A stretch of 64,000 nt of DNA from Streptomyces glaucescens (GCF_000761215.1 NZ_CP009438.1:2933501-2997500); one strand, 5' to 3'; positions 25,497 to 34,920 are shown, counted from the stretch's first letter. The notes: generated by a model from the sequence alone, not told the origin. Translations and numbers: made by a program.

Positions 25497-26600
25497 TCAC
25501 CCGCCGGTCTCCCCCCGCCCCGCGCAGAACGCCACCGTCAGGTCCTTCACCAGCGCCTTCCGCTCGTAGTCGTCCAGCTCCACCAGGCCGCGCATGGTCA
25601 GCCGGGTCACCGTGTCCTCCACCGAGTCCACCACCGAGGTGAGCACGCTCGCCCGGTGCTGGGCGTCCAGCGCGGCGATCCGGCGGCGGTGCATCGCCGC
25701 GGCCACCTCCGGTGCGTACTCGATCCGCACGGGCTGCACCGAGAACACCTCCAGGCCCACCGGTGCCGCGTCCGCCCGCACCAGCCGGCTCAGCGTCTCC
25801 CCGGCCGCCGTCACCGACCCGCCCCCGCCGGGCATGTCCACCGGCACCCGCGCCAGCGCCGCCTCCACGCACTCGCGCAGATAGCCCTCGTGGTCCTCCA
25901 CCCCCAGCACGGCCCGCGCGGTGTCCCGCACCCGCCACACCACCAGCACCACCACCCGCAGCGCCACACCCCCGCCGTCCGTCGCGGGCATCGGCTCGCT
26001 GCGCCAGTGCCGCAGCCGTACGTCGACCCGGCGGCGCAGCAGCAGCGGATTGACCCAGAGCAGACCGGTGCGCCGCACCGTCCCCCGGTACCGGCCGAAC
26101 AGCCCCAGCACCCAGGCCCGGCCGGTCCGCCCCCGGGCCAGCCCGCCGAAGCCGAACAGGCCGAGCGCCCCGGCCCCGGCGTACGCCGCCCACTGCGCCG
26201 GACCGAGCCCGGCCGCCGCGACGCCGGGCAGTCCCAGCGCCTCGGACGCGAGCGGCGGCAGCGTGCCCGCCCACCAGGAGGTGGCCAGCACCCCGGCCGC
26301 CCCCAGCGTCCCGGCGAGCACCCCGGCCGCGCCGGGCAGCACCCGGGCGGGCCGCTCGGCCAGCTCCGGGTCGGGCTCCGCCACGGGCCGCGCCCGCGCG
26401 GGCACCGCACGTCCCGGGCGCGGCTGCTCCCCCGTGCCGTGCCGGCGCCCCACGACGGCCGGCCCGAGCGGCACCGGGTCACCGGGCTCGTCACGGAACA
26501 GCAGGTGGACGGGGATCTCGGTGGTCGCCTCGTTCTGGATGAGCCGCACGGGCCGGGACGGCCCCTCGGACTCGGGTGTGGGTGACGTGGTCGTGGTCAT
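25497..26600 (-). CDS. SPFH/Band 7-domain membrane protein
   Basis: Protein of 367 residues. A cytoplasmic N-terminus (about 1-80) includes QNEATTEIPVHLLFRD. Two or three hydrophobic helices (about 85-165) precede an SPFH domain (about 170-340) with typical segments RRTGLLWVNPLLLRRRVDVRLRHW and GLEVFSVQPVRIEYAPEVAAAMHRRRIAALDAQHRASVL. Such flotillin/stomatin-like proteins organise membrane microdomains. It lies downstream of, and in the same direction as, the NlpC/P60 cell-wall gene (98 bp gap), so the two may be co-transcribed. Confidence 0.85.
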   Translation of the reverse strand: MTTTTSPTPESEGPSRPVRLIQNEATTEIPVHLLFRDEPGDPVPLGPAVVGRRHGTGEQPRPGRAVPARARPVAEPDPELAERPARVLPGAAGVLAGTLGAAGVLATSWWAGTLPPLASEALGLPGVAAAGLGPAQWAAYAGAGALGLFGFGGLARGRTGRAWVLGLFGRYRGTVRRTGLLWVNPLLLRRRVDVRLRHWRSEPMPATDGGGVALRVVVLVVWRVRDTARAVLGVEDHEGYLRECVEAALARVPVDMPGGGGSVTAAGETLSRLVRADAAPVGLEVFSVQPVRIEYAPEVAAAMHRRRIAALDAQHRASVLTSVVDSVEDTVTRLTMRGLVELDDYERKALVKDLTVAFCAGRGETGG

Positions 26601-26698
26601 TCCTGCCTCCAGCCTCCGCGCCAGATGCTCCCCACGAGGGGGTGTCCCAACAGGGGTGTGCCGCGGCGCGGGGCGCGTCGCGACCGGGGTCCGGGTCG

Positions 26699-28018
26699 TC
26701 ACGAGAAGAGCCGCCGCCAGGTCTCCGGCCCCGGACAGCCGTCCGCGGCGCCGCCCCGCCACCCCTGGGCGCGCTGGAAGGCCTCCACGTTGCGCCGGTC
26801 CGCCTCCCCCCAGCGGGGGCCCGGCCCGGTCGTGTAGTGCTTGCCGAACCCCTTCCGCACGAGCTGCTCGCCGAGCAGCGTGACGTACGGGTTGCTCGCG
26901 CCCGGCCGGAACATCCCGCGCCCCGGGAACACGGGGACCCGCGGGGCCGGGGCACCGGACGGGCCGGACGGCCCGGCCGTACCGGCCGTGTCCGCCGTGA
27001 TGTCCCTGCCCCGGCCGCCGGCCAGCAGCGCCCACGTCTTCGGCCCGGGCAGCCCGTCCGCGGCACCGCCCGTCCAGCCCTGGGCCCGCTGGAACGCCCG
27101 GGTCGCCCGGCGGTCGGCCTCGGTCCAGCGGGGGCCGGGGCCCGAGGTGTAGTAGGGGCCGGCGCCGCGCTCCACCAGCATCCGGCCGAGCCGGGCGACG
27201 TGCCGGTTGTTCGCGCCGGGACCGAAGTAGGCCGCCCCGGGGAAGGGGTCCGCCGCGGCCCCGGCGTCCGGCCGGGCGCCCGAGGTGCCCGGGGCGCCCG
27301 CGCCGACCCCCTTGTGGCGGTAGGCGGCATAGCGGTCGGAGTTGGTCCAGTAGGCGTAGGGGGTGACCTGTGCGCGGGCGTGCGGACGGGTCGCCTCGTA
27401 GGCGGTGTAGGAGGAGCGGGTGTGGTCCGTCCAGCCACCGAAGATCACCACGTGCGAGCCCCGCTGCGGGTCGTCGGGGTTGTGGAAGAGCAGGATGTCA
27501 CCGGGAGCCAGCTCGTCCTTGCCGATGCGGACCCCGTACTGGCCGAGGGTGCCGGTCCACTCGTTGCCCGGCAGGTTCCAGGCCATGGAGACGAAGCCCG
27601 AGCAGTCCTGCCGGTACCCGTCCCGCCAGTACCGGGTCATGCTGTACGGCACCTTCTGCGCGACCCAGGTCTTCGCCCGCCGGATGATCTCCGCACGGGT
27701 GGTCGCGGGCGCCCTGGCCGGGACGGCCGGCAGGGCGGGCCGTCCCCCGGGGCCGTGCAGCGGGGCCTTGCCGCCCTGCGGGGTGTCGGGCTCGCCGCCC
27801 GCGGGGTCACCGGGGCGCTGGGGGGCGTGCGGGGCGGCGACGGCGGGCGCCGGCTGTCCGGCGGCGAGGGCGGCGGAGGCCGCGGCCGTGACGGCCAGGG
27901 CGCGGGAGGCGACGGGGCGGCCCCCGGACGGGAGCGGGAGGGAGCGGCGCCGGGCGGCGCAGCCGGGGCAGTCGCAGTCGTGTGGGGGGTCGAGTTCGGT
28001 GAAAACCGGGGTCTCCAT
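26699..28018 (-). CDS. Cell-wall NlpC/P60-like hydrolase with two peptidoglycan-binding repeats
   Basis: Protein of 439 residues. A cytoplasmic N-terminus with a CDCPGCAARR cluster precedes a signal-like hydrophobic segment (about 40-65). A catalytic NlpC/P60-type region follows, with Cys in RQDCSGFVSMAWNLPG and His in SHVVIFGGW. Two C-terminal repeats of about 70 residues then appear, each ending in ADRR-x-AFQRAQGW-x-GGAADG-PGP-TW, like PG_binding_1 domains. It should act on peptidoglycan outside the membrane. The Cys cluster before the signal segment is unusual. ATG 28018 excludes an implausible upstream extension. Confidence 0.85.
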   Translation of the reverse strand: METPVFTELDPPHDCDCPGCAARRRSLPLPSGGRPVASRALAVTAAASAALAAGQPAPAVAAPHAPQRPGDPAGGEPDTPQGGKAPLHGPGGRPALPAVPARAPATTRAEIIRRAKTWVAQKVPYSMTRYWRDGYRQDCSGFVSMAWNLPGNEWTGTLGQYGVRIGKDELAPGDILLFHNPDDPQRGSHVVIFGGWTDHTRSSYTAYEATRPHARAQVTPYAYWTNSDRYAAYRHKGVGAGAPGTSGARPDAGAAADPFPGAAYFGPGANNRHVARLGRMLVERGAGPYYTSGPGPRWTEADRRATRAFQRAQGWTGGAADGLPGPKTWALLAGGRGRDITADTAGTAGPSGPSGAPAPRVPVFPGRGMFRPGASNPYVTLLGEQLVRKGFGKHYTTGPGPRWGEADRRNVEAFQRAQGWRGGAADGCPGPETWRRLFS

Positions 28019-28213
28019 GCGATTCGCCTCACACTCCTGGCGGAAATGTCCACGCTTGTGCACGCTGATCAGTTTCACAACTGTGGCCGGGGCGCGCATG
28101 TTGACGGTCCGAATGATGTACGGCACCGCGCGGCACCCGGCGGCCACCGCCCCGCCCCGCTCGGGTGGTCGGGAGCACCCTCGGAGGTCATGTAGAGTTA
28201 ACGACGTCAGCAG

Positions 28214-28287
28214 GCGCCGCTAGCTCAGTTGGTTAGAGCAGCTGACTCTTAATCAGCGGGTCCGGGGTTCGAGTCCCTGGCGGCGCA
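28214..28287 (+). tRNA. tRNA-Lys(CTT), copy 3
   Basis: A 74-nt cloverleaf identical to copies 1 and 2. The 15 or so bases before it (ACGACGTCAGCAG) are shared with copy 1, while the promoter region (28164-28199, TAGAGT as -10) is shared with copy 2. Confidence 0.97.
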
Positions 28288-28297
28288 CAGACGGAGC

Positions 28298-28325
28298 AAG
28301 GCCCCTCGCGCGAGCGGGGGGCCTT
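28298..28325 (+). terminator. Terminator of tRNA-Lys copy 3
   Basis: A 12-bp stem (28298-28309 and 28314-28325) with one G-T wobble and loop GCGA directly follows the tRNA and ends in CTT. Confidence 0.85.
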
Positions 28326-28483
28326 CTCGCTGTGCGGGCCGGCCTCATGCCGATGCGTTCCGCACGGCCGGAGCGGCTCCCGCTGAACGGAGCGCCCCCG
28401 CCGGCCGTACGAAAGGGGAGGGCGCGTCGCGCCGGGCGGCATAGAATCCCCGGTTCACGGAGCGGTGCCACGGGGGGCATCAT

Positions 28484-28515
28484 GCAACCGGAAGCGCGCA
28501 GTCCCCTGTCTATAG
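28484..28515 (+). promoter_or_regulatory. Candidate ECF-type promoter for cslA-glxA
   Basis: GCAACC (28484-28489) and GTCTATAG (28508-28515) are 18 bases apart, the same two boxes found before the PAP2 gene at 10737. The remaining leader up to the cslA start (28516-28633) shows no other gene. This would place cslA-glxA under an envelope-stress ECF sigma factor, which is inference. Confidence 0.45.
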
Positions 28516-28633
28516 GGTGTGGACCATGTGGTGACTGCCGCGCACCACCGACACGTCCGTGAAGGTCGAGGGGGACCGGGCCGGGCGAAGGAACCGACAT
28601 ACACGCGGTGAGCCGCGTGTGGGGGGATGACTC

Positions 28634-30601
28634 ATGACGTCGACGCCGACGGGCGACCGGCAGGAATTCGACCCGTCACAGACCACTCAGCTCAGGGTGC
28701 CGGGGCACCGGATGAGCACCACGGGGACCTTCCGCCGGATCAAGAGGACGCTGCCGAAGTACGACTACGAACACTACAGCCGGCTGGCCGGGCCCCTCAC
28801 CCAGCCGGACCCGCACAAGCCGTACACGGTGCAGTACCGCTCCCTGATATCCCAGGAGCCGCACCGCATACGCGTGGCCCTGATGCTGATGGCGGCGCCG
28901 GTGCTCTCGGTCGTCCTGCTGGTCTGGCTGCTCCAGCCGGAGCACTGGACGGAGCGCGACTACCCCCGGTACGACTTCCTCCCCACGCTCGACGTCGTGA
29001 TGCTCGTCTCGATCGGACTGATCGAGTTCTTCCGCTGCATGAACGTGCTATCCAACGCGCACGCCACCCTGGTCGCCCGCGACCCGGTGCCCGTGGTCCC
29101 GGAGACCGGCACCCGGGTCGCCTTCCTCACCTCCTTCGTGCCCGGCAAGGAGCCGCTGGAGATGGTGACGAAGACCCTGGAGGCGGCGGTGCGGATCCGC
29201 CACCGGGGCGTGATGCACGTGTGGCTGCTCGACGAGGGCGACGACCCGGACGTCAAGGAGGTCTGCGCCCGGCTCGGTGTGCGCCACTTCTCCCGCAAGG
29301 GCGTCGCCAGGTGGAACCAGGCCAAGGGGCCGCACCGCGCCAAGACCAAGCACGGCAACTACAACGCCTGGCTCGACGCGCACGGCGACGACTACGACTT
29401 CTTCGCGTCCGTCGACACCGACCACGTGCCGCTGCCGAACTACCTGGAGCGGATGCTCGGCTTCTTCCGCGACCCGGACGTCGGCTTCGTCATCGGCCCC
29501 CAGGTCTACGGCAACTACGACAACTTCGTCACCAAGGCCGCCGAGTCGCAGCAGTTCCTCTTCCACGCGCTGATCCAGCGGGCCGGGAACCGGTACGGCG
29601 CGCCCATGTTCGTCGGCACCTCCAACGCCGTGCGCATCAAGGCGCTCAAGCAGATCGGCGGCCTGTACGACTCGATCACCGAGGACATGGCGACCGGTTT
29701 CGAGATCCACCGCCACAAGAACCCGGCGACGGGGAGGAAGTGGCGCTCGGTGTACACCCCGGACGTGCTCGCCGTCGGTGAGGGCCCCAGCGCCTGGACG
29801 GACTTCTTCACCCAGCAGATGCGCTGGTCGCGCGGCACCTACGAGACGATCCTCAAGCAGTACTGGAAGGGCTGGTACTCGCTGCCGCCGGGCAAGCTCT
29901 TCAACTACACGATGATGATCATCTTCTATCCGATGGCCGCCATGAACTGGATCCTGGCCGCGCTGAGCTGCGCGCTGTTCCTGGGTCTGGGCGCCTCGGG
30001 CGTGAACATCGATCCCACCGTGTGGCTGATGCTCTACGGCAACGCCTCCGCGCTCCAGATCGGCCTGTACATCTGGAACCGCCGCCACAACGTCTCGCCG
30101 CACGAGCCGGAGGGCTCCGGCGGGGTGGCCGGCATGGTGATGTCCGCGCTGTCCGCGCCGCTGTACGCGAAGGCGCTGATCGACTCCGGCCTGCGCCGCA
30201 AGAGCAAGTTCGTGGTCACCCCCAAGGGCGACTCGGCGAGCCCGGACCGCTGGTTCGGCACCTTCCGGTACCACTGGTACTTCATTACGATCTTCGGTGG
30301 CTCGATCGCGGCCGGCTTCGCCCTCGGTCACGCCCACCCCGCGATGATCACCTGGGCCTGCTTCGCGCTGCTGATCACCGCCACACCGCTCTACGTGTGG
30401 CGCCACGAGCTGCGCCAGGACCGCAGGAAGCAGCAGCGCCGCAGGCGCAGGAGGCACGCCGCGGCGCCCGCGCCGCGGCCGCAGGACGCCGAGCCCGCGC
30501 CGGCGCCCGCGCCCGGGGCGCCCCACGGCCAGCCCTGGGCCGCCTCCGGCGGGGGCGCCGACCAGACCATGCAGATCGCCCTTGGGGGACGTAAGGAATG
30601 A
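28634..30601 (+). CDS. cslA: Cellulose-synthase-like glycosyltransferase CslA
   Basis: Family 2 processive glycosyltransferase of 655 residues in the membrane. Two N-terminal TM helices (about 80-100 and 117-134) precede the GT2 domain with DTD (261-263), TED (349-351) and QQMRW (394-398), the full D, D, D, QxxRW set of cellulose/chitin synthases. Several C-terminal TM helices (about 420-590) follow, then an Arg-rich cytoplasmic tail. In Streptomyces, CslA polymerises a beta-glycan at hyphal tips that is needed for aerial growth and attachment. It overlaps glxA by 4 bases (ATGA), so the two are coupled. The ATG has GGGGGA upstream. Confidence 0.96.
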   Translation: MTSTPTGDRQEFDPSQTTQLRVPGHRMSTTGTFRRIKRTLPKYDYEHYSRLAGPLTQPDPHKPYTVQYRSLISQEPHRIRVALMLMAAPVLSVVLLVWLLQPEHWTERDYPRYDFLPTLDVVMLVSIGLIEFFRCMNVLSNAHATLVARDPVPVVPETGTRVAFLTSFVPGKEPLEMVTKTLEAAVRIRHRGVMHVWLLDEGDDPDVKEVCARLGVRHFSRKGVARWNQAKGPHRAKTKHGNYNAWLDAHGDDYDFFASVDTDHVPLPNYLERMLGFFRDPDVGFVIGPQVYGNYDNFVTKAAESQQFLFHALIQRAGNRYGAPMFVGTSNAVRIKALKQIGGLYDSITEDMATGFEIHRHKNPATGRKWRSVYTPDVLAVGEGPSAWTDFFTQQMRWSRGTYETILKQYWKGWYSLPPGKLFNYTMMIIFYPMAAMNWILAALSCALFLGLGASGVNIDPTVWLMLYGNASALQIGLYIWNRRHNVSPHEPEGSGGVAGMVMSALSAPLYAKALIDSGLRRKSKFVVTPKGDSASPDRWFGTFRYHWYFITIFGGSIAAGFALGHAHPAMITWACFALLITATPLYVWRHELRQDRRKQQRRRRRRHAAAPAPRPQDAEPAPAPAPGAPHGQPWAASGGGADQTMQIALGGRKE

Positions 30602-32535
30602 AGGACCGTGCAGGCCGCCGTCGCGCCCGTCGAATAGCGATCGGCACGACGGTGGTGCTCGCGCTGGCCGGGATGAACGGACCGTGGCTCTACCGCTTCG
30701 GCTCCGAGAAATACCACCAGTACAAGATCAGCAGGCCCGAGTACAAGGCCGCCAACGGCCAGTGGGAGATCATCGAGTTTCCCGAGGAGTACCGGCAGAA
30801 CACCATTCACGCGGCGCTGCTGCACACCGGCAAGGTGCTGCTCGTCGCGGGGTCCGGCAACAACGAGGACAATTTCGACGCGAAGAAGTACGACACCCGC
30901 GTCTGGGACCCGGTCAAGGGCACCATCAAGAAGGTGCCGACGCCGACCGACCTGTTCTGCACCGGCCACACCCAGCTCGCCAACGGCAATCTGCTGATCG
31001 CGGGCGGCACCAAGCGCTACGAGAAGCTCAAGGGCGACGTCACCAAGGCCGGCGGCCTGATGGTCGTCCACAACGAGAACCCGCACAAGCCGATGACGCT
31101 GCCCGCCGGAACGAAGTTCACCGGCAAGAGCAACGGCAAGACCTTCGTCTCCAAGGACCCGGTGCTCGTGCCCCGGGCGAAGAAGGTCTACGACCCGGTC
31201 ACCGGCGAGTACCTGCGCAACGACCCCGGCCGCGGGCGGGTCTACGTCGAGGCGCAGAAGAGCGGCCCCAGGTACCAGACCGGTGCGCAGGACAACTACC
31301 GGGTGCAGGGGCTGAACGGGGTCGACACCCGCAACACCTACGGCATGGCGGAGAAACTCGCCCTGGACAAGAAGGACTTCCAGGGCATCCGGGACACCTA
31401 TGAGTTCGACCCGGTCGCCGAGCGGTACATCAAGATCGACCCGATGAACGAGGCACGGTGGTACCCGACCCTCACCACGCTGGGCGACGGCAAGATCCTG
31501 GGAGTGTCCGGCCTCAACGACATCGGGCAGCTGAACCCGGGCAAGAACGAGGTGTTCGACCCGAAGACCAAGAAGTGGACGTACACCGGCACGCTCCGCC
31601 AGTTCCCCACCTACCCGGCGCTGTTCCTGATGCAGAACGGCAAGATCTTCTTCTCCGGGTCCAACTCGGGCTACGGGCCGGCCGAGGTGGGCCGTGACCC
31701 GGGCATCTGGGACGTGAGGACCAACGACTTCACCAAGGTCCCCGGACTGAGCGACGCCGACCAGATGGAGACGTCGGCGACCGTGCTGCTGCCCCCGGCG
31801 CAGAACGAGACGTACATGGTCGTCGGCGGCGGCGGAGTGGGTGAGTCCACCAAGTCCAGCAACAAGACGCGGATCATCGACCTCAAGGCCGACAAGCCGA
31901 GGTACGTGGACGGGCCGACGCTGGAGAAGGGCACGCGCTACCCGCAGACGTCGATCCTGCCGGACGACACCGTGCTGGTCTCGGGCGGCGCGCAGGACTA
32001 CCGCGGCCGCGGCGACTCCAACATCCTGCAGGCGCGGCTCTACCACCCGGAGAGCAGCACCTTCGAGCGGGTCGCCGACCCGCTGGTGGGGCGCAACTAC
32101 CACTCCGGTTCGATCCTGCTGCCGGACGGCTCGGTCATGTTCTTCGGCTCGGACTCGCTGTACGCGGACAAGGCGAACACCAAGCCGGGCAAGTTCGAGC
32201 AGCGGATCGAGATCTACCGGCCGCCGTACATGTTCCGGGACTCACGGCCGTCGCTGTCCGGCGGGCCGCAGACGATCGCGCGGGGCGGGTCGGGGACGTT
32301 CACCTCGCCGCAGGCGTCGTCGATCGAGAAGGTGCGGCTGATCCGGCCGAGCGCGTCGACGCACGTGACCGATGTGGACCAGCGGTCGATCGCCCTGGAC
32401 TTCACGACGTCCGGCGACAAGATCACGGTGACCGTGCCGAAGAACCGGAACCTGGTGCAGTCCGGGTGGTACATGCTGTTCGTCGACGACGAGCAGGGCA
32501 CCCCGTCGGAGGCCCAGTGGGTGCGCGTCCCCTAG
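30598..32535 (+). CDS. glxA: Copper-radical oxidase GlxA
   Basis: Galactose-oxidase-like mononuclear copper radical oxidase of 645 residues, anchored outside the membrane by an N-terminal helix (about 11-30). The cofactor residues can be placed: Cys121 (LFCTGH) and Tyr289 (ARWYPT) for the Tyr-Cys crosslink, Trp288 beside it, copper ligands Tyr501 and His502 (RNYHSGS), and His589 (STHVTD). The rest is a kelch-type propeller and a C-terminal beta domain. GlxA acts on the CslA-made glycan at hyphal tips and affects morphology. The start ATG lies within the end of cslA. A strong terminator follows. Confidence 0.97.
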   Translation: MKDRAGRRRARRIAIGTTVVLALAGMNGPWLYRFGSEKYHQYKISRPEYKAANGQWEIIEFPEEYRQNTIHAALLHTGKVLLVAGSGNNEDNFDAKKYDTRVWDPVKGTIKKVPTPTDLFCTGHTQLANGNLLIAGGTKRYEKLKGDVTKAGGLMVVHNENPHKPMTLPAGTKFTGKSNGKTFVSKDPVLVPRAKKVYDPVTGEYLRNDPGRGRVYVEAQKSGPRYQTGAQDNYRVQGLNGVDTRNTYGMAEKLALDKKDFQGIRDTYEFDPVAERYIKIDPMNEARWYPTLTTLGDGKILGVSGLNDIGQLNPGKNEVFDPKTKKWTYTGTLRQFPTYPALFLMQNGKIFFSGSNSGYGPAEVGRDPGIWDVRTNDFTKVPGLSDADQMETSATVLLPPAQNETYMVVGGGGVGESTKSSNKTRIIDLKADKPRYVDGPTLEKGTRYPQTSILPDDTVLVSGGAQDYRGRGDSNILQARLYHPESSTFERVADPLVGRNYHSGSILLPDGSVMFFGSDSLYADKANTKPGKFEQRIEIYRPPYMFRDSRPSLSGGPQTIARGGSGTFTSPQASSIEKVRLIRPSASTHVTDVDQRSIALDFTTSGDKITVTVPKNRNLVQSGWYMLFVDDEQGTPSEAQWVRVP

Positions 32536-32577
32536 GGGGCGTCCCGGGCGGCTGAGGGCCGCGGTGCCGGTTGTGCG

Positions 32578-32608
32578 GAACCCCGCGCTCCTTCGGGGCG
32601 CGGGGTTC
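32578..32608. terminator. Terminator between convergent glxA and cslZ
   Basis: An 11-bp stem (GAACCCCGCGC 32578-32588, complement 32598-32608), with further inner pairing, sits between the two stop codons and can serve both strands. Confidence 0.85.
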
Positions 32609-32621
32609 GCCGTCACCGGGA

Positions 32622-33632
32622 TCATCCTCGCGCGAGCCCCAGCGCGTAGTCGGCCCACCACTCGCCCGCCTTCGGGCCGCCCTTGCACTCGCCGTCCGAC
32701 TCCCCGGGGCGCTTGATCCAGAGGTAGGCGTCGACGAGGGGGTCGGCGGTGCGGGTGGTCGGCGGTTCACCGAGGGCACGGCCCGGCGGGTTGCACCAGC
32801 GCTCGCCGGGGTCGCCGCCGGTGTACGGGCCGTTGCCGTTGCGGCTGGTGTCGATGACGAACGGCTTGCCGCCCACCTTGGCGGACAGCTGCTTGCCGTA
32901 GGCGATGGACTCCTCGGTGGAGTAGAAGTTGGAGACGTTCACCGAGAAGCCGTCGGCCCCGTCGATGCCCGCCCGGCGCAGCGGCTCGAAGATCTGGTCG
33001 GGGTGGCCCCAGCCGGCGTTGCCCGCGTCCAGGTAGACCTCGGTCGCCCGGAGCGACGTCAGCTTGCCGATGGCGTACCTCAGGAGGTCGTACCGCTCCT
33101 CGTGGTACTCGTCCGGGGTGCAGCCGTCCACCAGGTGCAGGACCGCGTCCGGCTCCAGGACGATCGTCGCGGGGCGGTCCGCGACCCCCGCGGCGACCCC
33201 GTCGATCCAGGCCCGGTAGGCGTCGCCGTCGGCGGCGCCGCCGCCCGAGTACTGGCCGCAGTCGCGGTGCGGGATGTTGTAGAGGACGAGCAGGGCCGTG
33301 CGGTCCGCCTCCCCGGCGGCCTCGGTCAGTGCGCGGACCTGCTCCTCGGGGTTCTCCGGGCCGATCCACTCGGCGGTCGGCTGCTGGGCGATCCTGCGGA
33401 TCTGCTCGGCCTCGGCCTCCTTGCCCGCCTCGTCGTAGGCGGCGGCCTGCTCGGCGGCCCTGCTGTCCGGGTTGACCCAGAACGGGGCGCGGTTCTTGGG
33501 CTGCTGGGTGATACCGGCTCCGGCGTCACCCGGTTCCGGCCCGTCCCCGGAGGAGCATCCCGCGATCAGCAGCGCCGCCCCCAGCACCGCCGCGCCCGCC
33601 CGTGCTCCGGCCGCCCCCCTGCTGCCGAACAT
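32622..33632 (-). CDS. cslZ: GH6 endoglucanase-like lipoprotein CslZ
   Basis: Family 6 glycoside hydrolase of 336 residues, anchored as a lipoprotein: lipobox LIAGC places the lipid on Cys26. GH6 elements include FWVNPDSRAAEQAA, LVLYNIPHRDCGQYSGGG with the catalytic Asp region, IVLEPDAVLHLV, VYLDAGNAGWG and the C-terminal LWIKRPGESDGEC. It probably trims or releases the glycan made by CslA-GlxA at the tip. It is convergent to glxA across a shared terminator, as expected for the csl locus. Confidence 0.93.
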   Translation of the reverse strand: MFGSRGAAGARAGAAVLGAALLIAGCSSGDGPEPGDAGAGITQQPKNRAPFWVNPDSRAAEQAAAYDEAGKEAEAEQIRRIAQQPTAEWIGPENPEEQVRALTEAAGEADRTALLVLYNIPHRDCGQYSGGGAADGDAYRAWIDGVAAGVADRPATIVLEPDAVLHLVDGCTPDEYHEERYDLLRYAIGKLTSLRATEVYLDAGNAGWGHPDQIFEPLRRAGIDGADGFSVNVSNFYSTEESIAYGKQLSAKVGGKPFVIDTSRNGNGPYTGGDPGERWCNPPGRALGEPPTTRTADPLVDAYLWIKRPGESDGECKGGPKAGEWWADYALGLARG

Positions 33633-33695
33633 CCCACTCCCCCTCGTGCCCTGTGCCAGGGGCCCATCCTGACACAGGGCGGCGGACGGGCCGGG

Positions 33696-34361
33696 TCAGA
33701 GGCCCGTGCCGGTGAGGTAGGCCGAGACGATCACGTTGGCGGTGTAGCTGCGGCTGGACCGGTCGAAGCTGCCGCCGCAGGTGATCAGCCGCAGTTCGGC
33801 GCGGCCTTCGTGGCGCGGCCCGTACGCCTGCCGGGCGTCGAAGCGGTCGCGGGTGAGGACCTGGATGTCGTCGACCGTGAACTCGGCGACCTGCCCGTCG
33901 GCGCGCACGACCCGGATCGTCTGCCCGGCCCGCAGCGCGCTGAGCTTGTAGAAGACGGCCGGCCGGGTCTCGGTGTCGACGTGCCCGACGAGCAGCGCGG
34001 TGCCCGCCGCGCCGGGTGCGGCACCGGCCGCGTACCAGCCGACGACGCCCGGCTGGTCGTAGGGCGGCGGATCGACCGCGCCCCGGCCGTCGAGGCCGCG
34101 TGCCACCACCGGGGCCTGGATGCCGAGCCCGGGGATGTCGAGGCGCTGGGGCAGTGCCTCGCCGAGCGGGCTGCGGGCGGGGGGCAGCCGGACGTCGGGG
34201 GGACGCCCGACCGCCGCCATGTCACCGGTCTTCGGACCGGATATGCCGTGCCGTACGTCGGTCACCTCCCGGCCCCACAGCCACAGCCCGAGCAGCAGTA
34301 CCGCCCAGGCCACGCCGGTGAGCAGCCGTCCGGTGCCGGCGGAGCGTTCCGGTTCGGACAT
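33696..34361 (-). CDS. Class F sortase
   Basis: Membrane-anchored transpeptidase of 221 residues with one N-terminal TM helix (about 13-30). The catalytic residues are His in LLVGHVDTET, Cys in LRLITCGGSFD and the nearby Arg in DRSSRSY, the order typical of class F sortases of actinobacteria. Its start lies 3 bp after the stop of an exported protein with a C-terminal TM segment and basic tail, so that protein is the likely partner or substrate. Confidence 0.92.
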   Translation of the reverse strand: MSEPERSAGTGRLLTGVAWAVLLLGLWLWGREVTDVRHGISGPKTGDMAAVGRPPDVRLPPARSPLGEALPQRLDIPGLGIQAPVVARGLDGRGAVDPPPYDQPGVVGWYAAGAAPGAAGTALLVGHVDTETRPAVFYKLSALRAGQTIRVVRADGQVAEFTVDDIQVLTRDRFDARQAYGPRHEGRAELRLITCGGSFDRSSRSYTANVIVSAYLTGTGL

Positions 34362-34364
34362 GGG

Positions 34365-34913
34365 TCAGCCCGCCCTGCGGTTCCGGCGGGCGCCGCGGGC
34401 CGCGACGACCACGGCGGCGCCGGCCGCGAGGAGCAGCCCGGTGACGGTCTGGGCGACGCCCGGGCCGGTGCTGCCGGTCCGCACGGCCGCGAGGTGGGCG
34501 GTGCCACCGCCGCCCGCGCGGACCGGGGCGGTCGGCGAGGCGGGTGCGGCCGGGGTGGCCGCGGAGTGCCCGCCCCCCGTGCCGACAGTGAGGACGCTCG
34601 TCAGGGATGTGTCACCGCAGGTGATCCGCACGTCGTACGGGCCGGGGTGGGCCGTGGAGCGGACCTTGGTCTCCCCGCCGAGGGTGCCGCCCTCGGCGGC
34701 GGTGAGCCGGGCGTCGGAGACGAACGCGTCCGAGGCGGCGGCGCCGGTCCTGCCGGCGCACCCGGTCACCCGGAGCGTGATGTCGCCGCCGGGCGCCGGG
34801 GACGACGGACTGACCTGCACACCGCCGCCGTCCGCCGCGTGGGCCGCCACCGGGGTGAGGGCCGCGGCGAGGACCAGGGCGCCGGTACTGAGTGTGAGTC
34901 GCAGAGAACCCAT
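34365..34913 (-). CDS. Exported protein with C-terminal anchor, sortase partner
   Basis: Protein of 182 residues. A Sec signal (1-27, ending VAAHA) is followed by an Ig-like beta domain (about 30-120, with Cys pairs), an Ala/Pro/Thr linker, a C-terminal TM helix (about 150-170) and a tail ARGARRNRRAG. The region before the helix reads AAVRTGSTGPG rather than LPxTG, so any sorting signal would be non-canonical. ATG 34913 is chosen because GGAGG precedes it. That ribosome-binding site lies in a hairpin (34921-34936), suggesting translational control. Confidence 0.8.
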   Translation of the reverse strand: MGSLRLTLSTGALVLAAALTPVAAHAADGGGVQVSPSSPAPGGDITLRVTGCAGRTGAAASDAFVSDARLTAAEGGTLGGETKVRSTAHPGPYDVRITCGDTSLTSVLTVGTGGGHSAATPAAPASPTAPVRAGGGGTAHLAAVRTGSTGPGVAQTVTGLLLAAGAAVVVAARGARRNRRAG

Positions 34914-34920
34914 CGTGAAC

